A stretch of DNA of 64,000 bases from Rhizomys pruinosus (taxonomy: Eukaryota; Chordata; Mammalia; Rodentia; Spalacidae). The stretch is from NCBI GenBank assembly GCA_009823505.1, contig VZQC01006250.1, positions 2,260,512 to 2,324,511 of the forward strand, given 5' to 3'. A model generated the notes under the pieces. It saw only the letters and a list, made by a program, of their open reading frames with translations. It was not told where the DNA came from and did not search any database. How positions within the stretch are numbered: the first letter of the stretch is position 1; each line of letters starts with the position of its first letter. Both the position numbers and the translations under genes were made by a program. Shown here piece after piece: positions 21,093-32,140 of this stretch.

Positions 21093-22335
21093 ATTTTTTT
21101 TCCCCTTTCTCTTTATGGATTCTTCCAAGAGTTAGTGTTTACAATTTTTACTTGAAGTTGATTTCTTAGACTCCATCCCTAGCAGTAAGGAGACCTTGGA
21201 TTATAGTTATTCCAGAACATACATTCAGACAGAAATTTAGAATTCATAATACAGAAGACTACAGAAATTGGGAGACAAGCTTCTGACATATCACCTAAAC
21301 CTATTTCCAATCAAAGAACCATATGCTCGCTTTTGTCTTGGAACACACCATTTTTCCAAGTAATTATTTTGATGCCCTCTGAACCACAGCCCTACCCAGT
21401 GAGCTGATAACACATGGCTCATGATTCTGCTCCACTCTTCCCACTCAGTCACTATCACAAGAAGGGACAAAGTGTTATGAAGAAAGAAGTACCAGGAGAT
21501 GGCACAGCTGGCTCCAATGAAACCCTGAGTAAGAAAGAAGGCCCAGTTATTGGTAGTTTTCTTAAAAATGGAGGACTTCATAGTTCCAAGGTCTCTGCTT
21601 CAGATACCAACCACCAGGATTGAGGAATAGAAAGTAGCCCACCCAACAATCTGTGATGTGTTCCCAGAGGGGTCCTGATGGTATCTGTTTCCAGAATATA
21701 CACTTTGAATATACATCTTTTGGCTTGTGGGACCCTTACTGAGTTTATCCCCCTGACCATTTGGGAAACAAAGTAAGACATTTCTACTCCTGCTGTGAGG
21801 GATTCCTGCTAACTACTAACCCCAGTAAGTTCACACCTCCCTTTGCTTTGTAAAGATGGGCAGGCCATGAAGAGTCACTGCACAGAAGAGAAAAAGTGTA
21901 CCTGAAACAGAAGGAGAGCCCTGCTGAGTGAGCAGAGAGCCCTGACTGAGGAAGATCTGAAGAGCACACCCTGAAGGATCAGGACAGAGAACAAAGACAA
22001 CTAAGGACCACTGGGAACTCAAGAAATTAAGACCCTACAGGGGAGGGAAGATCTTATTGGATTCTCTGGAACTAATGAAGAGGCGGGGAAATAAAATTCT
22101 TGACTACGTGAAAGTCAAATTCCAGAATTCTGAGGAAGAAGAAAGCATGAAGAAATGAGAAGCAAACACTACTCCAGAAAAGCCAAGACTGTGGAGCTAA
22201 GTGCACAACAAAGAATAAACAACTTTGCAGACTCCTGCTATAGATAAAGGTCCAGGAAGTACCAGAGGAGAGAGCATGACACCATAGCTCCCAAACTGGA
22301 GAAATTTCCAAACACACAGCTGATAAGAGAACAAC
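21093..22335. other. Unrecognised sequence
   Basis: About 1.2 kb I cannot assign. A 96-codon minus-strand frame (21291-21581) has a hydrophobic stretch but no family I recognise. The A/G-rich part at 21850-22330 could be an old retroelement, but no motif supports it. Confidence 0.4.
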
Positions 22336-22374
22336 CATGTGGGCGCTGGGGATCGAACCCGGGTCCTCTGCAAG
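22336..22374 (-). mobile_element. 39-bp internal B2 fragment
   Basis: It contains 'gtgggcgctggggatcgaac' and 'ccgggtcctctgcaag', the B-box region of a young B2 on the opposite strand. Both B2 ends are absent, and the fragment abuts an L1 fragment. Confidence 0.85.
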
Positions 22375-22704
22375 GATACAAAATTAACCTAAAAAAATCA
22401 ATGGCCTTTCTTTACACCAAGAACAAGCAACTGGAGAAAGAATTCAAAGAGACCTTCCCACTCACAATAGCCTCAAAAATGATAAAATACCTAGGAACAA
22501 ACCTAACCAAAGACACCAAAGATCTCTACAACAAAAATTTTAAACCTTTAAAGAAAGAAATTGAAGAAATCAGAAGATGGAAAAACCTCCGATGCTCATG
22601 GATGGGGAAAATTAACATTGTAAAAATGTCCATTCTACCGAAACTCTTGTATAGATTTAACACAATCCCAATCAAAATCCCCAAGAGTTTCTTCACAGGC
22701 TTGG
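22374..22704 (+). mobile_element. L1 ORF2 fragment
   Basis: An open stretch of L1 ORF2 just after the RT catalytic core ([35 protein letters not shown], then IPKSFF). It runs straight into an A-run without ORF2's next codons or a 3' UTR, so both ends are unnatural for a normal insertion. Confidence 0.9.
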
Positions 22705-22734
22705 AAAAAAAAAANAAAAAAAAAAAAAAAAAAA
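22705..22734. repeat. A-run containing an N
   Basis: Ten A, one N (22715) and nineteen A join the L1 fragment to the ERV remnant. The N marks uncertain sequence. Confidence 0.95.
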
Positions 22735-22830
22735 CAGTAACAAAAAAATGACTAGTGCCGATGTCAACCATGAAGTTTATCGGCCTTCCCCCCACTTGTA
22801 GGGTTAGCCTGGGCTCCGGGTGGCAGGGGG
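22735..22830 (-). pseudogene. ERV protease fragment
   Basis: The aspartic protease start is recognisable: a LTLQVGG-like strand followed by the active-site segment, where the usual D-T-G reads D-I-G (22754-22768 region). The remaining protease is lost at the A-run. It lies downstream of gag, as in gammaretroviruses. Inactive. Confidence 0.75.
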
Positions 22831-22839
22831 GAGTGGGAG

Positions 22840-24389
22840 CCCTGACTCCCCTAGTCTTCATGGAGCCCCAGGATTTCCAATTCCCCCTTGGTCCCTTTAC
22901 TCTGTGGACATTCATTTTTCCAGTGCCCTTTTAGTTTGCAGTAAGCACATTGATCTCATTCTAACTTTGGTTTTTCTTGTTCTGGGGATCCTCTCCGGGG
23001 ACCGTATGCTTACTTATGTTCCCTTGGAGTTGGTGTTGCATGTCCAGTCATGCGGGTGGGGATCTCCTGGTGGGTCTTTGCTCTTCTCGAGGGATGTTGG
23101 AGGTTGCCAATAAGATTCTGACTAACATTTATTTTGTCTATTTTCTGGAGGATCTTGGTTGTTGAAGGTTCTCTTAGCTATTTCCATGAGCTCAGAGAGG
23201 TTTTTGTTTTCAAACCCTTCTATCTTTTGTACTTTTTTTTTTCTAATTTCTGGGGCCGCCTGACTGTCAAAGGCCATATTTATTGCTCTTTGATTTTCTG
23301 AGGCCAAGGGATCTATTGGTGTTTATGTTCTATAAGTGTCCAGTAATCTTTCCAGGTCCACAGCAGGAGATTCATTAATTTCCTGCAAGATTTGCCCTAC
23401 CTTGGACAAATTTGTGGGCTGCTTTGCTGCTGCCTGGAGACCCCCCCAATTAGAATCTGGCGCTAGACCCGGAGTGACTCCTTACGTGCTGCCATGTTGG
23501 GGTCCCATTGTGGCCTTGTGCTGGGGAAGGCAAGGGCAGTCATGATAGGGTCTTCTGATAGGCAGCCATTGTCGCCAGGAACCAATTTCCTAGCCAGTTG
23601 AAGGATCCTTTCCCTTTCTTCAGTGGTGAACAGAACCTGTGAAAGCTGCTGAATATCTTCCCAGGTGGGTTGATGGATGTAGAAGATGGAATCCAAAAGC
23701 TCAATTACAGCCTGAGGTTTCTCTGAGAAGGGGGGTTCTGTTTCTTCCAATTATAAAGGTCAGAGGAAGTAAAAGGAAATAGACTACGAACAGTTGTCCA
23801 GCTCCCCTGAGGGGAGGAGCTACCGCTCAGAGAGGAAAGACTTCAGGGGTGATCTCTTGCCCTGAGTGGGTGTGTCTGGGTGAGAGGACGGGGGATGGGT
23901 CAGAGGGATCAGAGGACGGTAAAGGGGAGGGGAGAGGGGAGGGTGCAGGGATGGAGGGGTTGTAGGAAGGGGGAAGGAGGAGGAGGTTCTCATCCTGGCC
24001 TGCACAGGGAAGGACTCTTGGTGCTTGCTCTAATTTCTTCTGCCATTGTTTTGCTTGGGCAACCAGGACCTGTTTTGGGGGTGGGAGTAGGCAAGGGCAC
24101 AGGCACTCGGGAGGACTGCGAACCAATTCTTCCCAGGCAAAGATATAGGGCTGTTGGTCAGGGTGCCCAGGATCGCCAAAGATAACCTGAAAACTCCATC
24201 GATAAGTTGGTTGTCAAAGGAGCCCTCTGATGGTCATCCAACATATGAGAATGTTGGCCATTCCAGGTCACAGAATGTTCAGAGCCTCCCTAGGGAGACC
24301 TGGCCTGAGCCCCTATTGGCTCTCCTGAAAACTTTAAAATGATTAAGCACAAGACAGAGAGGAGTAGGTGAAGATTGAGACTGTCCCAT
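22840..24389 (-). pseudogene. ERV gag remnant (MA, p12, CA, NC)
   Basis: It starts at 24389 with MGQSQSS, carrying the glycine used for myristoylation. Matrix landmarks include EWPTF and GDPGHPDQ (about 24270-24150). A proline-rich p12-like stretch follows (about 24050-23850). Capsid landmarks are a QPTWEDIQQL helix (about 23670), a major-homology-like region (about 23400-23340) and an SELMEIAKR stretch. The nucleocapsid has one CCHC knuckle (C-X2-C-X4-H-X4-C, 22908-22949). The reading frame is interrupted several times. Confidence 0.85.
23924..23943 (+). other. G-quadruplex-type motif
   Basis: Four runs of three or more G separated by one to three bases, opposite the Pro-rich coding part of the ERV gag. 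The wider region (23885-23990) is strongly G-rich. Confidence 0.7.
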
Positions 24390-24830
24390 GTTAGTTTCAG
24401 AATAGATCAGAGCAGAGCTAAGAACTGTAAGGTTATGACGTGCTCCCCGGAAATGAAAGGCCAGGAGGTTTAGGCTCTCCGGAACAAAGTTTAATTCAGG
24501 GTAGCCGGGGCTAGGCTCAGGGGAAAGATAGAGCCAGCACTGAATGGCGTCTGGCCTGGGAATTTAAGGGAGAAGGTGGGAATGGGATTCAGTGAGAGTG
24601 GGGGTGGGTAGGGCACTTTGCAGGAGTCTGGCTTTCAAAAAGGTAGAAGATTCCTGAGTAATAGGTGATGGCCCGCTTTTCCATAACCAAAGGCTGGCCT
24701 GGTAGAGCAGGTTCCTGGGTGCCACTGGTCTTAGGTGTCTCTGCATTTCAATGGGCTTCTGGAACTCACACTCTGACAGCTTTGACTTCCTTACTTTCTG
24801 GATGATGTGGATGTTCTGCACAGCAATATG
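24390..24830 (-). other. Probable ERV leader and LTR portion
   Basis: Upstream of gag on the minus strand an ATTAAA signal (about 24489-24494) precedes a 'cctttca' stretch at about 24450 that resembles the end of U5 in this virus group. I could not find an intact primer-binding site or a clear TG start of U3, so the outer boundary is a guess. Confidence 0.45.
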
Positions 24831-25302
24831 ACCAAAAAGGGGGTGGGAGGGAGAGACATAAAGTCAGGGATCTCCAGTCATGAAAAGGTAGGCTGGACAT
24901 AATTCATGAAGAGAACATACAAAGGGAGGAAAGAGAGGCAAAGAGTAGACTGGTCCTTTGGGGCATTGGATGCCAGACCAGGAAGGGATATACCTGGATG
25001 TCTCTAAGACAGGAAACAAGCAAGAGGCAAAGAGCCTGGCAAAGCACAGAAAGCCATTCAAAGCCAGGGCCTGATTCTAGGTTAAAGGAAGGAAAAGAAA
25101 AACATGATGAGTACTATGTTGGCCTGCACTTGCCTCTGTGTGCAAACTAAGTGTCAAATCTTGTTTTGGGAAATAATAAAAGGAAGGTGTACAGCACACA
25201 GCCCAAACCTGCTGAAAGTAGAACAGGAAAGCATATGTCCTTAGTTATTAATTACCTTAAGGGTACAACACAAAGGCACACAGTGAGTTAAGGGACAAAA
25301 CA
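24831..25302. other. No recognisable feature
   Basis: It may still contain outer LTR sequence of the ERV, but I see no boundary. Nothing else recognised. Confidence 0.35.
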
Positions 25303-25520
25303 GGCTGGGGATATAGTTCAGCTGACAGGTTTGCCTAGAATGCACAAAGTCCTAGGTATGATCCCTAGCACTGCACAAAACAAGCAAAGTGGTACACACC
25401 TATAATCCCAGCACTCTGCAAGGAGAGAAGGAGGATTAGAAGTTGAAAGTAACACTGGTTTACATATGGAGCTCAAGGCCAGTTTGGGCTACATAAAACT
25501 GTCATAAATATAAAAGACAA
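25303..25520 (+). mobile_element. B4 SINE (ID plus B1)
   Basis: An ID-like head ('ggctggggatatagttcagc', 'tatgatccctagcactgc') is followed by a B1-like body ('acctataatcccagcactc', 'gctcaaggccag'). This is the B4 arrangement. Confidence 0.82.
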
Positions 25521-25738
25521 AACTCCTCAGGAATGAGAAATCAACTGTGCTTTTTGCATATGTACACAAAAATTTTAAGTGTTCAAATATGAAGTAATTG
25601 TTTGATATTTTATACAGAGAATCTTATTAGTAATTAAATCTGTCACTAATTCCTATATTTTATTTTTTATATATAATTCTGTTTACTTGTTACATAGCAC
25701 TTGCTTCACTAAAATGATTTTCAAAAGAGAACAAGGTA
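25521..25738. other. No recognisable feature
   Basis: AT-rich, nothing recognised. Confidence 0.4.
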
Positions 25739-25880
25739 AGATGGGCATGGTGGCTCATGCCTTTAATTCCTGCACTTAGAAAGTGAAAGAAGGTAGAGCT
25801 CTATGAATTTGAGGCCACCCTGGTCTACATAGTGAATTCTAGGCCAGCCAGGGGCTTACAGTGAGAATCTTCTGAAAAAG
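25739..25880 (+). mobile_element. B1 SINE, diverged
   Basis: 'gatgggcatggtggctcatg', 'cctttaattcctgcactta', 'ccaccctggtctacatagtg' and 'aggccagccagggg' follow B1 order. Confidence 0.88.
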
Positions 25881-26344
25881 GAGAAGAGAGAGAGACACAC
25901 AGAGAGACAGAGAAGATAGAGAATATATAAGGCTTTGATACATAAAGCATATATATGTTAAAGATATACCTAACTATATTAGTAATATAAAAAAACTGAA
26001 ACTCAGGAAAACAGGAGTATTGTAAATACCACAAGCTGCCCAATCAGATCCCAATTTTTTTCTTTCTTGGAATAGAATCAGTGCCAGCTGTCTCTCCAAA
26101 CTCTCTTCCAGCCTCTCCCTTCCAGGTAGAATGGCCACACTACGAAGTTCTACCAGGACTTCTAATAAGACATAGCTGCTTCTTCACTCTGATCTCCCCT
26201 TTGGCGGGCTGCAAGAGGTAGATGATAAAATCCTAGCAAAGGCAGAGCTTGAACTTTTTTGGGGGGTAGGGGGAATGAGGCACATAAGAAGGACCCACCT
26301 CTCCTAAGAGCACTGTGGAGGGTTAGGCACTGTTAAAGCACCTG
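25881..26344. other. No recognisable feature
   Basis: Nothing recognised beyond a short GA-rich patch (about 25880-25920). Confidence 0.4.
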
Positions 26345-26810
26345 TAATATTTTATTTGACCTCAACAAAATCTACTTACTAGTAAGTATATTGACAGATT
26401 TTTGCAACCATCAACCAGAGTTCACTTCAGAACACTTTAACAGGAAACCCTGCATCCCTTAGTTCCCTGTTCCTATCCTTCTTCCAACCTTAAGCAATCA
26501 CTAATCTACTTTTATGTCCTATTATCTATTTTGGACATAACATGTACATATTATTAAGCCATTCATCAGCTGAATGACATTTGGGTCACTTGTCTCTTTC
26601 AAGTGCTAAGAATAACACTGCTGAAACCATGTTATCCAGGTTGTTTAAGGGCCTATACTTTCGTTTCTCCTGAGTAGATACCCAATAGTGGACTGGTTAG
26701 ACACATAATGGCTCTATATTAAGCAATTTGAGAAGCTGCTTGCCTCCAAAGTGCCTATTTTACATTCTCACCAGCAATATACAAAGGTTCCAGCTCTCCA
26801 ATCTCTTTGC
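26345..26810 (-). mobile_element. Old L1 3' region, antisense
   Basis: Plus-strand landmarks are those of reversed old mammalian L1: 'tttgcaaccatcaaccag', 'cactaatctacttttatgtc', 'ccattcatcagctgaatgac', 'gagtagatacccaatagtgg' and 'tctcaccagcaatatacaa'. It continues at 27370-27657 after an insertion. Confidence 0.75.
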
Positions 26811-26867
26811 TAATCCTTGTGACTTCCTGACCATGAAGCAGTGTCCCATTGTGGATTTATGTCAAGG

Positions 26868-27160
26868 GTTTTGGTCAGCTTTCTACAACATTAACAAATT
26901 AACTGAGACAATCAACCTATAAAGGGAGGAGGGTTATTTGGCTTACAACTGGAGGCTACCATCCTACTAGACCTCTAGTGAAATGCTGGGTGTTAATGGC
27001 AGTGCGTGTGGCAAAGCAAAACCTCCTAACTAATGTTCAGAGAGGAAGAGGGAGGGCCAAGGTCCCACAGGCCCTCTCAAATGAATCTCCCCAAAAACCT
27101 AAAGACTTCCTAATAGGCCTCACTTCTTAAAGGTTCCACCACCTTCCCAGGAATCCAGGC
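26868..27160 (-). mobile_element. MaLR-like LTR relic
   Basis: 'gggttatttggcttacaact' and 'cacttcttaaaggttccacc' match the antisense order of the MaLR-type LTRs at 51904 and 63505. It lies within the antisense old L1. Degraded, so the family is tentative. Confidence 0.5.
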
Positions 27161-27369
27161 AGCATGGGCACTGTAGAAAACTGTGACACAAAATATAGCA
27201 TATAGCATCTCTTCATGTCTGTCTTTATGTGTTTCCTCTTGGAATCTACTGGAGAACATAACTCAGCTAGAATACTGATGAAGTAAAATAAAGGAAATTG
27301 GGATGGGGAAACCATGGTCAAAGGACTGGAGGAAAAGAGTGAGTTACTTTAAATGAAATCTCTGTTACC

Positions 27370-27657
27370 TGCTGAAGTTGTCTCTTAAGTGGTGAAGTTA
27401 GGGTCTAGCTTCACTTTTCTTATATGTAGGAATCTAGTCATCCCTTCAATATTAGGGAAAAAACTTCTCCATTGATTAGCCTTGGCAGCCTTATTAGAAA
27501 TTAGTTGATTTCAGAAACACATTTTTTGAACTCTTGAGGTACAGTTCATTGACTTATGTATCCATCCTTATGATTCTGCTTGTGTCATAAATTTAGAATT
27601 TAGAAGGTGTGAAATCTTCATTTTTTCTTTTTGTAGATCATTTTTGCATAGTTATTT
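27370..27657 (-). mobile_element. Old L1 ORF2 fragment, antisense
   Basis: 'cattgattagccttggcag', 'aaattagttgatttcag', 'tatgtatccatccttatg' and 'agaaggtgtgaaatcttc' follow reversed L1 ORF2. This probably belongs to the same element as 26345-26810. Confidence 0.6.
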
Positions 27658-27815
27658 TAAAGATTATTTATTTATTTTATTTTATCTGTATGAGTTTTTT
27701 GCCTACATGTATCTAATTGTTCCATGTGCATGCAATAAATGCAGAGGTCAGAGAGGGTGTTGGATCTCCAGGAACTGGAATTTCAGGTGGCTAATAGCCT
27801 CTAGGTAGGTGCTGT
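27658..27815 (-). mobile_element. Diverged B2 SINE, truncated
   Basis: A reversed B2 tail and body ('tgcagaggtcagagagggtg', 'aggaactggaatttcaggtgg'). It stops before the head. Confidence 0.8.
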
Positions 27816-30357
27816 GCCAATATGTATGGCACCATAAATTACCCATCTATTAATACTTCAAAACAATTCAAACTCTGAAAACATAGTTTAGCCATTTAAA
27901 AAAATTATAGTTTACTATAATAACCACTAATATAAAAAATAAAAGGTTTTCATGTCTTAAATCCTTCTAGGCAATACCAGATATTATATACAGACACAAA
28001 GGGCCTGACAAAGATTTCATTCTCTGAGGGACAGTCCTATAATCCTACTGACTGAAGTTTTTGGAAATATCAGAAGGAATATTCTATGTATTTGATACTA
28101 TTAGGCAAGGACCTCATAAGAAATCCTGAACACTATATCCTCCAGATTTCCTAAGGAATTTGTAGGGAGAGAAGTGACAGAAATAAAGGCTAAAGGGTAA
28201 GGTAACAGGATGGTAAGAAAGATCTTAATTTTAGAGATGTTTTAAATGGGTTCCTAATGTTTGAATTTAATGCTACTGTTCATAAAATTATTTGAGCTAA
28301 TGTTTGATATTAGCTGATGAAATATATCAATAAAATATAGGAACCAGAATTAAATGAATAAAATGTTATGTGTTATCAATCCATACATTTAATAACTAGT
28401 TTAAGTGTGATTTGCAATGAATACATAGAGTTTATAAGTGAGGGCTTCTCTGGTACTTAAAAAGCACTTAAAGGTACTTATCAAGATAGCCCCATTTGAA
28501 GTAGTTTGAACATTCTCTCTAAAATCTTGTTTGCACTATTATTTGCTTAGTGGAATTTTTTTCAGAAACTGCTATGCTGAGTTTTAATAAAGAGTGTGTC
28601 TGGAATAGCTCAAATCCTGACTCAACGGGGCTGGGATTAATAAGGTTTTAAATTACCTCAAAATATGAGGCCTCATGCAAGATGTTAGGTATTGCTAGGA
28701 TTCAGGGAGTTGGTCTGTATAGTCTATGCTAGAGGTAAGAAAATCCTTGTCAAAGCCAGTCTATAATGGTCGCTTACTTCTCATAAAACAACTGCTTCTT
28801 TATGATTTCAGCTCTGTAAGGGAAAAAACAGAGACGAATTTATGTGTCCTGGAATACACTGAGTTACATCCTAAATCAACTGGCATTTTGACATGTAGAA
28901 TGCTGATTTAACAGTTTTAGTTTCTGTTGGCTTCTTTTCCACCAGAAATCTAAGTAAAAACCAAGAAAAGCCGAGGTGCATGGTCTGCCACCTTCCTTGC
29001 TCTACTAGGGCTACTTTACCTTCTGGATCTCATGTTAATCCTGTTTAAACCTAGCCATTTGTCTTTCTCCATTCCTAAGCACAGTACAACCTCTCAGAAA
29101 AACCACAAAGATGAACCAACTGGCTTCCACTTCAAACACAGGACTTCCAAACTAAGCTGTATTCCCTAACACCACAGCGTATTTCTTTGGATTGCCTTTG
29201 ACTCATGTCCCTCACAACAGACCCTTTCCTTCCATTAGTTTCTGAATCCAACGAAATGTCTTTTACTTCTCTGCCATTCTAAAAAAGGTCTTTTTCTCCC
29301 AGACACTCCTAACTCTGGTTATCCCCAGAAAATTCACCCTATCACACAGATTTCTTCACACTGAGTTACCACTAAATACATACACTAACAACGTCTCAAT
29401 CTACCCCTCTAAGACAACCACACCCACTGCTGCAGAAGTCCCTCCACCTCTCTGTACCTGCATTTTCTCCCTTGCTCCCTCTACAACTGTACTGACAGAA
29501 ATGTGAAAACCATCAAATCCAAGCATGTCAGGAGGAAAGGAAAAAAGTTGAGTTCTAAATTTCTGCTCATAGTAACACTATTTCTTAACTTCATAAAATA
29601 AGAATTTTATGTATATATATGAAAACATAAACATGAATATTTTATATTTTCCTTTTATTTTACTTAAGTACACTTCATATTAACTAAAAAAAAAAACCTT
29701 TTCACATCATTCTACTTCAACTGCCCTTCAGTTATTTCTATTATATTTCCTATTTGTGTAACCAAAGTGTTTTAATAATATATACATATATATTCTATAT
29801 AGAAGAAAAATATTAATCTGCTACACAAATTCTTATCTTACAGTTTTCCTTAAGAGTAAAGAAATAGTGGTAAGAAAGTTCACACAGAGTATTCTGTGTT
29901 CCTCTAAATACAATAGAAAGTAATGAAATACTTGGAAACTCCTTGACTGATCTGAGGAGATTTTGATGGGGCAGAGTATTTGTGGGAAACCCTCATCTTT
30001 GAATAACTATGAGGCCTGAAATGTGGGGAAGTGTCTCAGACTCCCATCAAGCCATACCTTCCAGAGCATTCTGTCTTTGTGCTTTGGGAAGTGGGGCTAT
30101 TGGTGGTGTTGAGGAATACAAAGTGCTCTGCTGAGAGATCAACAACTAAACTAAATCATACAACTAGCACATTGTATGACACCCTGAACTGTCCTATAAT
30201 CAAAAGATAACATAGTACAGTTCTAACTAGGGACACCTCTAGAGAGCATTCTGTTTTTGATTATTTGCATTGAAATACCTATTTAAAATTTCAAGCCTGT
30301 AAGTTCATGGATTTCCTCTTGGTAAGTCAGTCTAGTAAGGTGGAGAAAAAAAGGCAT
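27816..30357. other. Repeat-poor 2.5 kb stretch
   Basis: I recognise no SINE, L1 or LTR and no exon with coding features. Open frames are short and AT-driven. In a window this repeat-dense, the absence is itself notable. See findings. Confidence 0.5.
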
Positions 30358-30369
30358 CAAAATTAACAT

Positions 30370-30595
30370 ACGAGGGACTGGAAAGAAGGCTCAGAGGTAA
30401 AGAGCACTGGCTGCTCTTCCACAGGGCTACAGTTTGGTTCCTAACACCCATTGTACAGCTAACCACCATCTGTAACTCCATCTGTAACTCCAGTTCCAGG
30501 AGCTCTGAAACCGTCTTTTGGCTTCCACAGGGTTTGTGTGACATGGGAGCACTTAAATGCATGCAGCAAAAACACTCATACACATAAAAATTAAT
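30370..30595 (+). mobile_element. B2/B3-type SINE with TSD
   Basis: The head 'gggactggaaagaaggctca' leads to the tail 'cactcatacacataaaaatt'. The flanks share 'aattaacatac'. It has its own short tandem duplication around 'ctccatctgtaa', different from the 17-nt module of younger B2. Confidence 0.9.
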
Positions 30596-30628
30596 TAACA
30601 TACAAAAGAAGCCAATTGACAGAACAGT

Positions 30629-30663
30629 TAGAAACCCTTATCCACCAAGGATAAGGGTTTCTA
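30629..30663. other. Perfect 15-bp inverted repeat, 5-nt loop
   Basis: The arms 'tagaaacccttatcc' (30629-30643) and 'ggataagggtttcta' (30649-30663) are perfectly complementary around 'accaa'. The sequence is outside any repeat I recognise. Confidence 0.95.
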
Positions 30664-30944
30664 CATGTAAGGGACAGGGCATGTATAATATACAAATTCT
30701 GGAGGTGGCCCATCTCACATCTCTCATAGGTAAGATCATTAGAGTTTCTAATCTATCATAGCTCTCTACTTTCTTCCTCAGAATAAACTGTATTTTTATC
30801 ACTAGCCATGTGTCCTTGGTCCAGTTCTTTGTTCTGGGACACATGAACCTGAAAATCACAGCAGGTACTTCTGGACTCAGATCCATGCTTGCACCATTGC
30901 TGGTTCCAGTTTTCTCTTTCACATTCAAGAATATTATATAGTTT

Positions 30945-31184
30945 TGGGCTGGAGAGATGGCCTAGCGGTTAAGAGCGCCGACCACTCTTACAGAGGACCC
31001 GGGTTCGATCCCCAGCACCCACATGGCGGCTGAGAACTGTCTGAAACTCCAATTCCAGGAGAACTCCAGTTCCAGGGGAATCCGACACCCTCTTCTGACC
31101 TCCGCGGCATTGCACGACACGGGTGCACAAACTTGCGTGCAGACAGTACATTCATACACATACAGAAATAAAAATAAAAAAAAG
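30945..31184 (+). mobile_element. Young B2 SINE with TSD
   Basis: A full-length copy with the 17-nt duplication. The TSD 'gaatattatatagttt' (30929-30944) matches 31185-31200 with one difference. Confidence 0.97.
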
Positions 31185-31200
31185 GAATATTATACAGTTT

Positions 31201-31991
31201 GATGCTGTTCTTTACTGTTCCCAGTTAAGTTCTTCTTTAGTGTTCTCAGGTTACCTTATTGTGTCTTTTTCATAAAAGGGTCTGATTTTTTTCCTCTGAT
31301 ATTTAAACTATTCTGATCTTGTTATCTACTTTACTAATAATCATGTAAAAGGCAAATTGGTTGATTCCTAATCTCGTTTGTAAGAATAAAAACAGGAAGT
31401 CATGTGTAAAAGCTGCCATTACTCTCATTATTTTGAATTCAGTGTTTCAATCAATATTTATCATTATTCAGCATGGAGGGCATTAATATCATGTATGTGT
31501 GTGTGCATGCACATGTGTGTGTATGTATCCATTTCCACTTAACTGACATCACATTTTGGAATATTTACTTTTCAAGAAGTCTCTGTAGTTGCAATCATAG
31601 ATTCTGAAGACTCTACACTGCATATTCCTCCACTGACAGTCAGTGAAACCATAGACAGAAAGTGACAGGCCAAGGGAACTAGTTACAGACTTATATACCC
31701 GGCTTTGCAAGACTCAAATGAAACCTATGAAAGCAGACAACAGTGTGGAAGGCATTACCTCCAAACATACAGCCAGATTTATGAGCCAATGACTTAGAAA
31801 AGTACAGCTTAGAGAAATTAGGTAGGTCTTATTGCTACAGTAGTCTTGGAGGCTACTGAAGATGGCTCTTTCCTACTGATCAAAAGAGTAGAATTTATCT
31901 CTAGACTTAAATTTAAAAATGACATTCTGACAAGCTCCAAAGACTACAGCATTATATATCATTGTGTCCTTTCTTAATAATTAATCCAGCT
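31201..31991. other. No recognisable feature
   Basis: Only a short GT-rich patch (31495-31530). No other repeat or coding signal recognised. Confidence 0.4.
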
Positions 31992-32140
31992 GAAGCCAAG
32001 CATGGTGATACATACCTTTAATCCCAGCAGTCAGGAGGCAGAGGAAGTCAGATCTCTGTGAGTTCAAGGCTAGCCTAGTCTACATAGAGAGTTCTAGGCC
32101 AGCTGGAGCTACAGGGAGACCCTGTCCCAAAAAGAAAACA
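31992..32140 (+). mobile_element. B1 SINE with TSD
   Basis: A complete B1 ('gccaagcatggtgatacata' to 'gggagaccctgtccc'). The flanks repeat 'aattaatccagctga'. Confidence 0.95.

Larger units (their letters stand above)
22735..24830 (-). mobile_element. Class I (gammaretrovirus-like) ERV remnant
   Basis: On the minus strand the order is probable LTR and leader (24390-24830), gag (24389 down to about 22840) and the start of pro (about 22830-22735). Pol and env are absent because the copy ends at the A-run with the N. Gag landmarks match the murine-leukaemia-virus type in order. Stops and frameshifts show an old, inactive copy. The exact family cannot be set without a database search. Confidence 0.88.

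Noticed and set aside
21291..21581. 96-codon minus-strand frame with a hydrophobic stretch
   Set aside because: No family recognised, no neighbouring exons or promoter. Kept only as unassigned sequence.
30962..31159. A recurring 60-65 codon frame starting MYECTVCMQVCAP, found at about ten places on both strands
   Set aside because: It always lies inside B2 SINEs and reads the reversed SINE body. The similarity reflects the repeat family, not a protein family.
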